From NCBI RefSeq assembly GCF_022376445.1, contig NW_025954974.1, positions 124,001 through 188,000 of the forward strand: a stretch of 64,000 nt of DNA, given 5' to 3'. Position 1 is the first letter of the stretch. The number at the start of each line of letters is the position of its first letter. Below are positions 1 through 10,630 of the stretch, one piece after another. The position numbers and the translations under genes were made by a program. The notes beneath the pieces are model-generated. The model searched no databases. It was not told the origin of the DNA and worked only from the letters and a program-made list of their open reading frames with translations. This stretch comes from Fomitopsis serialis (lineage: Eukaryota > Basidiomycota > Agaricomycetes > Polyporales > Fomitopsidaceae).

Positions 1-1
1 G

Positions 2-827
2 AACACTGGCAGCAAGGTCACCAAGAGGCGCGCGGAGCACTTGAAGTCAGTGGCGGCGGCGACGAAGAAGATCGAGGAGGTGAAGGCGATCCACGACGAG
101 GTCACCAAGCCCCGTGCCACCCCTGACCAGCGCATAATTGGCTTCGTGCTTCATTCCGAGAAGTTCGAAGTCTCGGTCAAGCTCCACAATTTACTCAAGA
201 TTGGGCTTTGATAGAGTTGTACGACGCGAAGATTAATTGGCCTACATACGTCGGTACGTTTTTTTTTCGATATCTTTGTTTACATCTCGCCTCTCGTCGC
301 ATTTTCCATCTCCCGTCTCCTTTATTGCTTTTCTTTCCTTCGCAGGCGGTTATGTCTCCTTCGCTGATTTTCACAGAAAATTGTTCCCTCAGCTCGCGGA
401 TCTAGCAAACTATCAGTACCCCCCGGATGGTCTCCTCCAGGCCTATGGCGTTGTCCAGGAGGACGAGATCCACAAGCCCGAGCACCTCGACTTTCACGGT
501 GAGAAGTCCCTGCTCGTCGTGAAGAATGGGTTGGCCACTGGGACCACCGTCGGTCGCGCGAACGGTCTCGAGTCCTTCATTCGCATCTACGACGACTACG
601 GCGTCGGGCAGACCTCCATCGAGATCGCTGTCTTGCCCTACGACGAGACGGGCAAGTTTTCCGATGCTGGCGACTCCGGGTCTCTCATCCTCGCCAGGGA
701 TGGGCGCATCGTTGGAATCCTCACCGGCGGCGCGGGCCCTGCCGACAAGATCGACATCTCGTACCTCACCCCCTACTGGTGGGTCGAACAGCAGATCAAT
801 TGCTTTCTCTACGAGGTCGTCCAGTAG
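2..827 (+). pseudogene. trypsin-fold serine peptidase-like protein, 5'-partial, one frameshift
   Basis: The 3' part of a gene that enters from the left edge. The upstream frame (from base 2) reads a basic helical stretch and then an IGFVLHSEKFEVSV strand. A single missing base in the T run at 190-192 ends it early. The next frame resumes with DWALIELYD, which fits the catalytic Asp of a chymotrypsin-like peptidase. A GTACGT...CAG intron (254-345) joins it to the last exon (346-827), which contains the Ser motif GDSGS and ends in a Trp-rich tail. This family is common in agaricomycete genomes with no assigned substrate; only the fold is inferred. The catalytic His would lie upstream of the window. 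The break may be a sequencing error, because it sits in a homopolymer and the rest is well preserved. No signal peptide can be judged. Confidence 0.6.
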
Positions 828-1062
828 ATATATCGTGAGCTCGATGCACAGCGGACTTTTTCTCAGTGGATCTTTCCCCCTCTCCCCTTCCCAATTCCCC
901 TCCCACTTTCTCGTCTCATCTCATCACACTCGTTCCTTCCCCCCTCTTCCATCGCGCTCGTCCTAGCTATGAAATCCTTGGCGATGCTAATGTCCTCTTA
1001 CTGAGCACGTCAATGCGCTGAAATGATCCCTCGACATAATTGACCTTTACGACAGAATATCC
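828..1062. other. intergenic, no gene seen
   Basis: A pyrimidine-rich 3' flank (TCTCATCTCATC-like stretches at 900-950) follows the peptidase-like gene. No coding, RNA or repeat signal was recognised before the SDO1-derived repeat begins near 1063. Confidence 0.4.
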
Positions 1063-1582
1063 GCACTCAACTGATTGTCGCAGACCTGTATTATATGTAC
1101 AAGTGATGCACAACAACTGTATAGCTCTGCCTATCACTTATCTTGCTGGAACTTCCTCACGCCACCTCATACGTCTTTGCCGGATCGCTGGCAGTCGCTG
1201 CAAAGGACATCGTCTCTCAGCTAATTGACCTCTGCCAGCACATTCTTTATGTAGCAGTTCGTTGAGCATGCGGAACTGGCCAGAATCTACGACAGATCAC
1301 GAATGAGCACGCGCAAGAAGACCTAGCAAATCGGCACGTACGGTTTCCCACTGTTCAAACGTTCACCACTTCGGTCATCTCTCGTTCTACTGTTTCTGCG
1401 CCCTCAAGAACGCGAGTGCTGAGCCGCTCCGCCTAGTCGGCTTGATACGCATGCGCGCCCGCTAGATTAGCAGATTTGACTCAGACTGTAGGAACTTGAT
1501 GCATTATAGGGCCTATGACACGTTGACAGGTCGAGAGACGTCAGAAGAACAACGTCCAGTACTTGTGTGCGAACAAGCTTGG
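1063..1582 (-). pseudogene. truncated SDO1 (SBDS family) pseudogene fragment
   Basis: This 520-bp stretch is a diverged direct repeat of 33165-33690, which holds the last two exons, an intron and the 3' flank of the intact SDO1 gene. On the minus strand one can read remnants of the C-terminal exons (for example NELLHKECAGRGQL near 1260-1220). A 5-bp insertion after GQL shifts the frame, and stops appear in the equivalent of exon 5. The similarity stops abruptly at 1582, inside what corresponds to the intron between exons 4 and 5. The 5' two thirds of the gene are therefore missing. The hAT insertion begins 33 bp further on. It cannot encode a working SDO1; the intact copy is at 33269-34326. 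Confidence 0.75.
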
Positions 1583-1606
1583 AACAAGTGCACCCAGCTG
1601 CACCCA

Positions 1607-1614
1607 GTGAAGAG
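1607..1614. repeat. 8-bp target site duplication, left of hAT copy A
   Basis: GTGAAGAG directly precedes the CAGTGTTGTTA terminus and is repeated perfectly at 5216-5223 after the other terminus. Eight base pairs is the usual hAT target duplication length. Confidence 0.9.
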
Positions 1615-4600
1615 CAGTGTTGTTATGACCCGAGTCTGACCGCGGTCTGACCGAGGTCAAGCAGGGTCTGACCGAGGTCATGTTGACCGCGGTCAAGGTC
1701 AATGCGTGACCCTGTGAATTATCTCTGATGACTAAGCTCCTCGGTCAATGGCGACGATAGGCTCACCGCTGAGGCTCATATCGAACCAGAGACGAAAAAT
1801 ACAATTAGCACTAGTTGTCAGGTACTTCAGAATTATGCACATGCAATGAAAGATCACGACTCGGAAGATACTGGGGGCTCTGACATAAGGACCTCCTGAA
1901 GGTCGGATTCTACATCTAGGCTCGCTTCGGCTTGCTGCCAGAAGCCAGCGCAATAGCTACTCAGTTGAACAAAATGGGGGTCCGACGGTTTCAGGAATAG
2001 GTTGCATAGTAAAAGCCTCTCGCGACCATGCAACGCCGCACCCACCGGTGCCGAGCTCGAAGTGGTGGCAGCCGCGCCGTCGCCGGTACTACTGCCGGGT
2101 ACCAGTGGCTGCGAGCTGAGACTCCGAGTCGCATTGTCATGCTCCTCCGCTTCGTGCGAGAGTTCATCTGCGACAGCGCTGAACGAGGTAATAAGGGGTG
2201 TGTCCCATTCGGAGTCGGCGGTTCGGCCTGGACCTGAGCTCGCGTCACTGTTTGCTGGCGGTGCTGCTGACTCGGATGTGGTTGTGGACGAGACGGCGGC
2301 AGATGATGCGGATGCGGTGGTGGAACATTCGTAAGTGTGACACTTCTTGCGCTCCTTCGCAGGCCACTGTGTATTAATGTCACCTTTGACCAAGGCCATC
2401 TTGCGAACCCTTCCAGCATCGAGACGATTGCGTCGATCGGTATGTATTGTACCCATCAAGCTGAAGAGCCGCTCCGTCGCGGCAGAGTTGGGCACAATGC
2501 TGAGTATCCGCATAGCAAGGACAACCAGTCCCTCGGGTCCTGTTGTCTTTCCAGGAGTCCAGCACGACCGCCAGACACTGACGAGATCGACAAAGGATTT
2601 CTGTGTCCAATCTAAGTCCAACAGGAACATCAACATACGCAGTATCTAAGGTACTTACCTCTGCATCTGCCATCCTCTTCAGGAGCTCGAGGCTCATCGC
2701 CTCGTCGGAGAAGGTCCCGAGCCCAGTCAGATAATCTGTAAATGCACGGCGCATCTCGTAATCGGGTGGTGCGTACTCTGGTGAAGGAAACATGCGGCGG
2801 AAGCATCGATCAACCATTCCCCAGAGTGACGCCTCGGTGAAAAGCGCGTTGTCTGGGTTGAAGGCCTTTCGCCGCAGGTAAGGGTTAAAGAGAACCGCAA
2901 GGACGAAGACTTCCTGATCGGCTTGTTTCCAGCGCTTCTCCAGGCTCTTGCGGATTGTCTCGCGTGCAGCAGCATCGTACTCCAGGCTGCTGAATATGTG
3001 GTAGAGGTGGCCAAGAGTCAGCAAGACAATGTCCAAGCGGGCATTATTCGCTTCAGTTGCATAAGTCGCGATGGCGAGAGGGCGAAGTGACTTTTCGATC
3101 CTGGGAAATGGACGTGAATGTAAGTTCAAGTTGACATCCATGTGGACTTTGAGGGGTTAATTAGCTGACGTACTCTGCAAGGTTACGCCAGAAAGACGGC
3201 TCGCTGATGAGATCAAGGATCTCAGTCGCCTTCGCTTTCAGTTCGACCTTATCGCCCGCGCACACGATCAGTTGATTGCGCGAGTCCAACACAAGGGTCC
3301 GCATGGCATTCTCGATGCGGAGCAGTCGCCGGCATGAAAGGAAGTGCGATGTCCAGCGGGTAATGACTGGTAAAATCAACGCATAAACCTTCGCTAGCTT
3401 CTCCATCATCTTCTCCTTCAGGAGCCCCAGAGCCCGACTGTGATTGTTGAACCACTTGATCACTTCCAAAGCTTGATCAACAACACGGATATGCGGGAGC
3501 TTCAATTTGAGGTAATCGGACACGACGAGATTGAGCTGACAGCAGTGTATCAGCCATGGATTTCAATATCCATACACCGAAACAAGTTACCTGATGCGCC
3601 CAGCACACCACTGTCACAATCCAAGGAAATCGCTCACGAAGAAGGCGACACATCTTCAAAGACTCGCCACTCGAATCCGTGCACCATGCGACCACCACTG
3701 TCTCGAGTACGTCACGGCAGTATTTGATCTCGTTGACGACGATCTCGAGCAAATTCTCAGCGTTCTTGGCCTTCGCAGATATATCAACTGCACTGAGAAT
3801 GTATGGCTACAACACAGGTCAGCAAAGAACGGGACTAGATGCTACTATATTAGGTACGTGCCTTGTATTCGACGTTCAACATTGATGCAACTATGGACGT
3901 CTTGGTGATGTTCTTCCATGCATCACATTGACCTGTGGCAAATCGGCCCTTGACACGAGTCTTCATTGTGGTGAGCACTTTGTCTGCCTCTTCATCCAGA
4001 ACTCGACCCGACAGCGTGAGCCGGCCAGGGAGTAGACAACCAGGGACCCACTTCTGAAAGAAGTGTTGCCAGTAAGGGACCTCGACAGCGTGCCACGCAA
4101 TGTTGCACGCAATCAGAAGACAACACAGATCACTTGAAAACTCGCGTTGTCTGGTGTTGTTCCAAGATTGCAACTTCGGGACTGTCTCGCCGAAGAATGG
4201 TGTCCCGTTGATGGTCCCGAGCCGCTGGCGCTTAGCATAACGCAGGGCCTCTGCTTGCTCGGTATCTGCAAGATTGGGTGTATATCAGAGTGTGTACACT
4301 AGGACAGAACACCTCACAGGCATGCATACCACCACTTGACTCTGCCGCCATGATCCACTTATCGTAATCGACCTCAGGAGCTGGTGCGGACGCAGGTGCT
4401 AGGAGCGATTGACCGCCCGTCACGGTACTAGTGAGTAGCGCGTCGGAGTCGGCACTCGCGATACTCGACAAACTTGACTGGGCGGACAAAGGGCTTGCCA
4501 CTGGGCCGGACGCAACAGGTCTGTTCTCGTTTTGGCTAAGCTCGTGCTGAAGCCTCGTCATCTTCGTCTCCGCAGCCTTTCGTTTCCCTCTCGCCGCATC

Positions 4601-5215
4601 TGCCACTGCCTCCGCGCGCACCTCGTCGGTCACATGAGGACATTGCTCGATAAGATGCTTCCGGTACCACTCGACCTTGTTACTCCTCGGTTCGATATGG
4701 ATGGTCATGACTAGTGATGACGTGTTAGCTATAGGTATGTTCAAATCCGACTGTCTAATTGCCATACCTTCTTTCTCGACGTCCTCGTCGCTCCGTTCTG
4801 GCTGGCCTGTAGTAAGCTCGGTATGCTTTATCTCGCGGACTTTGTACGCCACGCAAGCCTTGCACCACGCCTCCTTGTGAGAGTGGTCTGTCTTAAAGTT
4901 GTGGTCACTTCGGTGGAAGTACTTCGCGAGGGGTGATTCATGGATCATAGAGGCGGGAAGGGAGAAGGTATAATATTCAAGACAGAGCTACGATTTGTAT
5001 CTAGCAGCCGCTCCATAACAACATTATTTCATTGATTTTCGTAGCTTTGAGTCTGGGCGCGGGCGCGTCGCGTCGCGTCGATCTAACTCACGTGTTTGCT
5101 GTCGTCACGTGTTGACTGACTGCGGTCAACGAGGTCATGACCTGGGTCTGACTGGGGTCATGCCTTTGACCCCGGTCAACGGTCAATGGGGTCATGGGTG
5201 ACCCTAACAACACTG
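1615..5215 (-). mobile_element. hAT DNA transposon, copy A (3601 bp)
   Basis: A complete hAT element in minus orientation. It has short terminal inverted repeats (CAGTGTTGTTA at both ends), perfect 8-bp target duplications, and one intact seven-exon transposase gene. Both subterminal regions (about 100 bp each) are packed with GGTCA/TGACC motifs, often as GGTCAxxGACC palindromes, which are likely transposase binding sites. It is the mirror image of copy B at 5368-8989. The two differ by one 21-bp repeat unit near the 3' end and by at least two substitutions. The near identity implies a very recent origin. Its 3' end lies beside the SDO1 pseudogene fragment. Confidence 0.92.
1854..4948 (-). 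CDS. hAT transposase, copy A
   Basis: Seven exons: complement(1854-2600, 2659-3100, 3174-3535, 3591-3806, 3862-4265, 4330-4710, 4768-4948), 2733 nt, 910 aa, no stop or frameshift. The architecture matches copy B: an N-terminal BED-like zinc finger (WCKACVAYK), an RNase H-like core with the hAT acidic residues D302, D366 and E705, the CWAHQ signature, and the C-terminal dimerisation block (SAATERLFS). It differs from copy B by R749C, caused by a C-to-T change at a CpG. The intron between exons 3 and 4 has a GC donor. All parts needed for cut-and-paste transposition look present, so the element is potentially autonomous; expression cannot be judged from sequence. Confidence 0.88.
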
Positions 5216-5223
5216 GTGAAGAG
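5216..5223. repeat. 8-bp target site duplication, right of hAT copy A
   Basis: GTGAAGAG, the perfect partner of 1607-1614. Confidence 0.9.
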
Positions 5224-5367
5224 ACTCGCCCGAGCACAGGCGCCCGCTGAAACAGCACTTGCCTAATCGGATGATTACGTCATTGTATGATAATATGTGT
5301 CTCGTGTTCGAGCTCTAACGTTACTGCGGTCTCGTACTGTTCTTGTCACATCCCCAGTGGTTCACAT
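5224..5367. other. unique spacer between the two hAT copies
   Basis: A 144-bp single-copy sequence separates the two inverted hAT elements. It has no coding potential and no inverted symmetry of its own. It is the only non-mirrored part of the palindrome. Confidence 0.8.
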
Positions 5368-5634
5368 CAGTGTTGTTAGGGTCACCCATGACCCCATTGA
5401 CCGTTGACCGGGGTCAAAGGCATGACCCCAGTCAGACCCAGGTCATGACCTCGTTGACCGCAGTCAGTCAACACGTGACGACAGCAAACACGTGAGTTAG
5501 ATCGACGCGACGCGACGCGCCCGCGCCCAGACTCAAAGCTACGAAAATCAATGAAATAATGTTGTTATGGAGCGGCTGCTAGATACAAATCGTAGCTCTG
5601 TCTTGAATATTATACCTTCTCCCTTCCCGCCTCT

Positions 5635-8600
5635 ATGATCCATGAATCACCCCTCGCGAAGTACTTCCACCGAAGTGACCACAACTTTAAGACAGACCAC
5701 TCTCACAAGGAGGCGTGGTGCAAGGCTTGCGTGGCGTACAAAGTCCGCGAGATAAAGCATACCGAGCTTACTACAGGCCAGCCAGAACGGAGCGACGAGG
5801 ACGTCGAGAAAGAAGGTATGGCAATTAGACAGTCGGATTTGAACATACCTATAGCTAACACGTCATCACTAGTCATGACCATCCATATCGAACCGAGGAG
5901 TAACAAGGTCGAGTGGTACCGGAAGCATCTTATCGAGCAATGTCCTCATGTGACCGACGAGGTGCGCGCGGAGGCAGTGGCAGATGCGGCGAGAGGGAAA
6001 CGAAAGGCTGCGGAGACGAAGATGACGAGGCTTCAGCACGAGCTTAGCCAAAACGAGAACAGACCTGTTGCGTCCGGCCCAGTGGCAAGCCCTTTGTCCG
6101 CCCAGTCAAGTTTGTCGAGTATCGCGAGTGCCGACTCCGACGCGCTACTCACTAGTACCGTGACGGGCGGTCAATCGCTCCTAGCACCTGCGTCCGCACC
6201 AGCTCCTGAGGTCGATTACGATAAGTGGATCATGGCGGCAGAGTCAAGTGGTGGTATGCATGCCTGTGAGGTGTTCTGTCCTAGTGTACACACTCTGATA
6301 TACACCCAATCTTGCAGATACCGAGCAAGCAGAGGCCCTGCGTTATGCTAAGCGCCAGCGGCTCGGGACCATCAACGGGACACCATTCTTCGGCGAGACA
6401 GTCCCGAAGTTGCAATCTTGGAACAACACCAGACAACGCGAGTTTTCAAGTGATCTGTGTTGTCTTCTGATTGCGTGCAACATTGCGTGGCACGCTGTCG
6501 AGGTCCCTTACTGGCAACACTTCTTTCAGAAGTGGGTCCCTGGTTGTCTACTCCCTGGCCGGCTCACGCTGTCGGGTCGAGTTCTGGATGAAGAGGCAGA
6601 CAAAGTGCTCACCACAATGAAGACTCGTGTCAAGGGCCGATTTGCCACAGGTCAATGTGATGCATGGAAGAACATCACCAAGACGTCCATAGTTGCATCA
6701 ATGTTGAACGTCGAATACAAGGCACGTACCTAATATAGTAGCATCTAGTCCCGTTCTTTGCTGACCTGTGTTGTAGCCATACATTCTCAGTGCAGTTGAT
6801 ATATCTGCGAAGGCCAAGAACGCTGAGAATTTGCTCGAGATCGTCGTCAACGAGATCAAATACTGCCGTGACGTACTCGAGACAGTGGTGGTCGCATGGT
6901 GCACGGATTCGAGTGGCGAGTCTTTGAAGATGTGTCGCCTTCTTCGTGAGCGATTTCCTTGGATTGTGACAGTGGTGTGCTGGGCGCATCAGGTAACTTG
7001 TTTCGGTGTATGGATATTGAAATCCATGGCTGATACACTGCTGTCAGCTCAATCTCGTCGTGTCCGATTACCTCAAATTGAAGCTCCCGCATATCCGTGT
7101 TGTTGATCAAGCTTTGGAAGTGATCAAGTGGTTCAACAATCACAGTCGGGCTCTGGGGCTCCTGAAGGAGAAGATGATGGAGAAGCTAGCGAAGGTTTAT
7201 GCGTTGATTTTACCAGTCATTACCCGCTGGACATCGCACTTCCTTTCATGCCGGCGACTGCTCCGCATCGAGAATGCCATGCGGACCCTTGTGTTGGACT
7301 CGCGCAATCAACTGATCGTGTGCGCGGGCGATAAGGTCGAACTGAAAGCGAAGGCGACTGAGATCCTTGATCTCATCAGCGAGCCGTCTTTCTGGCGTAA
7401 CCTTGCAGAGTACGTCAGCTAATTAACCCCTCAAAGTCCACATGGATGTCAACTTGAACTTACATTCACGTCCATTTCCCAGGATCGAAAAGTCACTTCG
7501 CCCTCTCGCCATCGCGACTTATGCAACTGAAGCGAATAATGCCCGCTTGGACATTGTCTTGCTGACTCTTGGCCACCTCTACCACATATTCAGCAGCCTG
7601 GAGTACGATGCTGCTGCACGCGAGACAATCCGCAAGAGCCTGGAGAAGCGCTGGAAACAAGCCGATCAGGAAGTCTTCGTCCTTGCGGTTCTCTTTAACC
7701 CTTACCTGCGGCGAAAGGCCTTCAACCCAGACAACGCGCTTTTCACCGAGGCGTCACTCTGGGGAATGGTTGATCGATGCTTCCGCCGCATGTTTCCTTC
7801 ACCAGAGTACGCACCACCCGATTACGAGATGCGCCGTGCATTTACAGATTATCTGACTGGGCTCGGGACCTTCTCCGACGAGGCGATGAGCCTCGAGCTC
7901 CTGAAGAGGATGGCAGATGCAGAGGTAAGTACCTTAGATACTGCGTATGTTGATGTTCCTGTTGGACTTAGATTGGACACAGAAATCCTTTGTCGATCTC
8001 GTCAGTGTCTGGCGGTCGTGCTGGACTCCTGGAAAGACAACAGGACCCGAGGGACTGGTTGTCCTTGCTATGCGGATACTCAGCATTGTGCCCAACTCTG
8101 CCGCGACGGAGCGGCTCTTCAGCTTGATGGGTACAATACATACCGATCGACGCAATCGTCTCGATGCTGGAAGGGTTCGCAAGATGGCCTTGGTCAAAGG
8201 TGACATTAATACACAGTGGCCTGCGAAGGAGCGCAAGAAGCGTCACACTTACGAATGTTCCACCACCGCATCCGCATCATCTGCCGCCGTCTCGTCCACA
8301 ACCACATCCGAGTCAGCAGCACCGCCAGCAAACAGTGACGCGAGCTCAGGTCCAGGCCGAACCGCCGACTCCGAATGGGACACACCCCTTATTACCTCGT
8401 TCAGCGCTGTCGCAGATGAACTCTCGCACGAAGCGGAGGAGCATGACAATGCGACTCGGAGTCTCAGCTCGCAGCCACTGGTACCCGGCAGTAGTACCGG
8501 CGACGGCGCGGCTGCCACCACTTCGAGCTCGGCACCGGTGGGTGCGGCGTTGCATGGTCGCGAGAGGCTTTTACTATGCAACCTATTCCTGAAACCGTCG

Positions 8601-8729
8601 GACCCCCATTTTGTTCAACTGAGTAGCTATTGCGCTGGCTTCTGGCAGCAAGCCGAAGCGAGCCTAGATGTAGAATCCGACCTTCAGGAGGTCCTTATGT
8701 CAGAGCCCCCAGTATCTTCCGAGTCGTGA
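5635..8729 (+). CDS. hAT transposase, copy B
   Basis: Modelled as join(5635-5815, 5873-6253, 6318-6721, 6777-6992, 7048-7409, 7483-7924, 7983-8729), 910 aa. Phase closes at every junction and the introns are 55-73 bp. Domains: BED-like zinc finger at about aa 25-45; hAT catalytic core with D302 (in CDAWKNITK), D366 (in CTDSSGE) and the C/H motif CWAHQLNLVV; dimerisation region with E705 in SAATERLFSLMG; and a Ser/Thr/Ala-rich tail of about 150 aa. Intron 3 (6722-6776) appears to use GC-AG, since the nearby GT would break the frame. The protein binds the element ends and catalyses hairpin-type cut-and-paste transposition in hAT families; that activity is inferred from the family. Confidence 0.9.
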
Positions 8730-8879
8730 TCTTTCATTGCATGTGCATAATTCTGAAGTACCTGACAACTAGTGCTAATTGTATTTTTCGTCTCTGGTTC
8801 GATATGAGCCTCAGCGGTGAGCCTATCGTCGCCATTGACCGAGGAGCTTAGTCATCAGAGATAATTCACAGGGTCACAC

Positions 8880-8989
8880 ATTGACCTTGACCGCGGTCAA
8901 CATGACCTCGGTCAGACCCTGCTTGACCTCGGTCAGACCCTGCTTGACCTCGGTCAGACCGCGGTCAGACTCGGGTCATAACAACACTG
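8880..8989 (+). repeat. 3' subterminal GGTCA repeat array of hAT copy B
   Basis: A run of TGACC/GGTCA pentamers arranged in a 21-bp tandem unit, about 2.5 copies here and one fewer in copy A (1615-1710). Such subterminal arrays are the usual binding sites of hAT transposases. Confidence 0.7.
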
Positions 8990-9228
8990 TGAGGTACCGT
9001 GGCGCTTCTGAGCAATGAGGCCATTGCGGCGCAGTTGTATTAAGCCTCGCGGTTTCTTGTAGACTGGTTCTCGCACAGAATCTGATCTGCGATTCCCAGC
9101 TTAGGCCCTTCTATGCCTCGTTGCGAGATACCGAGGCGCCATTCGCACGAAGCACGACGGGGCTTAAGAACCCAGTGGCCAGTCGTTGGGTAGCTACCCT
9201 CTCTGTACTCGACGTACCCCCAATCACG

Positions 9229-10117
9229 ATGAGAGATCGACGCGCTGAAACAAAAACCCCCGTTCGGCTCAACATGAGCCGCTACGATGCAGCCGTGCTG
9301 AAAGACGAGGTCGCGCTTGAGGTTGCCATGGGCGACCTCGAAAACAATCTCGCAAGGACAGCCAATGTGGACGGCATCGTAGAGGATTTGCTATCAATTC
9401 CTTGTCTGTTAGAATTCGCTCTGGCCAGTGAGTAAATCAGTAGTGGCTTCAATTCGACGACTGACATGCTTGCTTAGGCCTCAGTGATACGGCGGCTCAC
9501 AAATTGAGCGATGGTATCTTCGAGGCTCTGCCGATTGAAGCGAGCCTTTTTTCAGCCTCTTTGGGCTGCCGCGTTCTCCAACGTCTGTCTCTGTTCTTTG
9601 TTTTCTTGTCGTATCCTTCGCCTGCAGATATACCCGATGGCATCCTCATGGAACATCATTCTGTCGAACGCGCCAAACGACTGCTACACATACTCGCTCA
9701 GCACTTGTTTGAGAGCAGTGGAAGGACTGGAGGCCCTGTCAGAGGTTCGAAAAAACAGAAGGCGAAGCAACAGGTGCAACGGCCTGCACCTATGCCTACG
9801 TTGGATTCGAAGGTGTTCAACGATCTGGGGATCGAGGTCCCTTCCAATCGGAATGAAGCTCTCGCTGTGGCGGCGAGCGTCATAGAAACTCAGAGACACC
9901 TTCTGCAGGTGAGGTCAGGTGTCCCTATGAGATCATTGTGACTTACGTCTGGCCGAGTACAGTACTATCTGCAGGTCTTGCGCTATCCACATCTCAAAGA
10001 AGCCATACAGCAGACCTACGTGGCTCATGATAACTCAGACCCTGACCCCTCGACGTCCCCTCAAGCGGATAGCACGTCTTCAGCGAGCCCATTCAGCTGT
10101 CTCATGGAAGGTCATGG
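9229..10117 (+). CDS. giant UvrD/TRANK1-like helicase, N-terminal segment (gene split by insertion)
   Basis: Exons 9229-9427, 9478-9908 and 9963 to about 10117, in phase; 210 aa before the third exon and about 260 aa in all. ATG 9229 or 9274 could be the start. The open frame continues upstream without ATG to before 9100 and shows a plausible SRW...DVPP segment, so the true start may be damaged. The helical N-terminal region (IPCLLEFALAS, LFSASLGCRVLQRL, FNDLGIEVP, LQVLRYPHLKEAI) matches my recollection of basidiomycete P-loop helicases of the TPR/ankyrin-repeat 1-like group. The same protein resumes after the insertion at 25364 with YPFVQPIKAALYF. The coding sequence runs into repeat DNA near 10118. 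The hAT right end lies just upstream, so the native promoter may be displaced. Confidence 0.7.
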
Positions 10118-10286
10118 TACAGCCGACGCGCAGTCTCATGGAATGGGATGGGATGGGCCGACCTCGGCCGACCGCAACTGTCTCATGGAAGGTGATCAAG
10201 TCGGCCGAGCGCAAGGCGGGCAAAGCGGCACAAGGCGGGCAAGGCGGTGCGTGGGACGATTGGCTGCCCCAGACATTCTCACCCAG

Positions 10287-10630
10287 CTGACCATTCTGTC
10301 TCGCCCAAGACAATGCACTATCCGACTCTCGGCTGGAGAAAATCTGTAGCCGACCACCGCCTTGATTCAGCCGACCTTCTTGTCTCGCCCAAGACGATGC
10401 ACTATCCGACTCTCGGCTGGAGAAAATCTGTAGCCGACCACTGTCTTGATTCAGCCGACCATTCTTGTCTCACCCAAGACAATGCACTATCCGACCGTCG
10501 GTTGGAGAAGGTTTGCAGCCGACCACTGTCTGGATTCAGCCGACTGTCTTGTCTCACCCAAGACAATGCATGAGCCGAGCATCAGCTGAGGTATCTTTCC
10601 TGGCCGATATCCGTCTTGACTCAGCCGACC
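10287..10630. repeat. 84-bp tandem repeat, four copies
   Basis: Units starting with GTCTCGCCCAAGAC at 10298, 10382, 10467 and 10551 (spacing 84, 85, 84). Each contains CACTATCCGACTCTCGGCTGG and ends with CAGCCGACC; the last unit is diverged. The CAGCCGAC core is the same as in the terminal inverted repeat. Confidence 0.85.

Larger units (their letters stand above)
5368..8989 (+). mobile_element. hAT DNA transposon, copy B (3622 bp)
   Basis: The plus-strand twin of copy A, with the same CAGTGTTGTTA ends, the same GGTCA-rich subterminal arrays and an intact transposase gene. It is exactly 21 bp longer than copy A because it carries one more 21-bp unit (AGACCCTGCTTGACCTCGGT plus C) near 8925-8960. 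Unlike copy A it has no matching target duplication: the flanking octamers are GTTCACAT on the left and TGAGGTAC on the right. It may therefore have arrived by aberrant transposition or rearrangement, or lost one flank later. Its right end lies 239 bp upstream of the first possible start codon of the helicase gene. Confidence 0.92.

Noticed and set aside
1854..8729. Treating the whole palindrome as one large composite transposon using the outer ends
   Set aside because: The octamers outside the outer ends (GTGAAGAG and TGAGGTAC) do not match, whereas copy A alone has a perfect target duplication.
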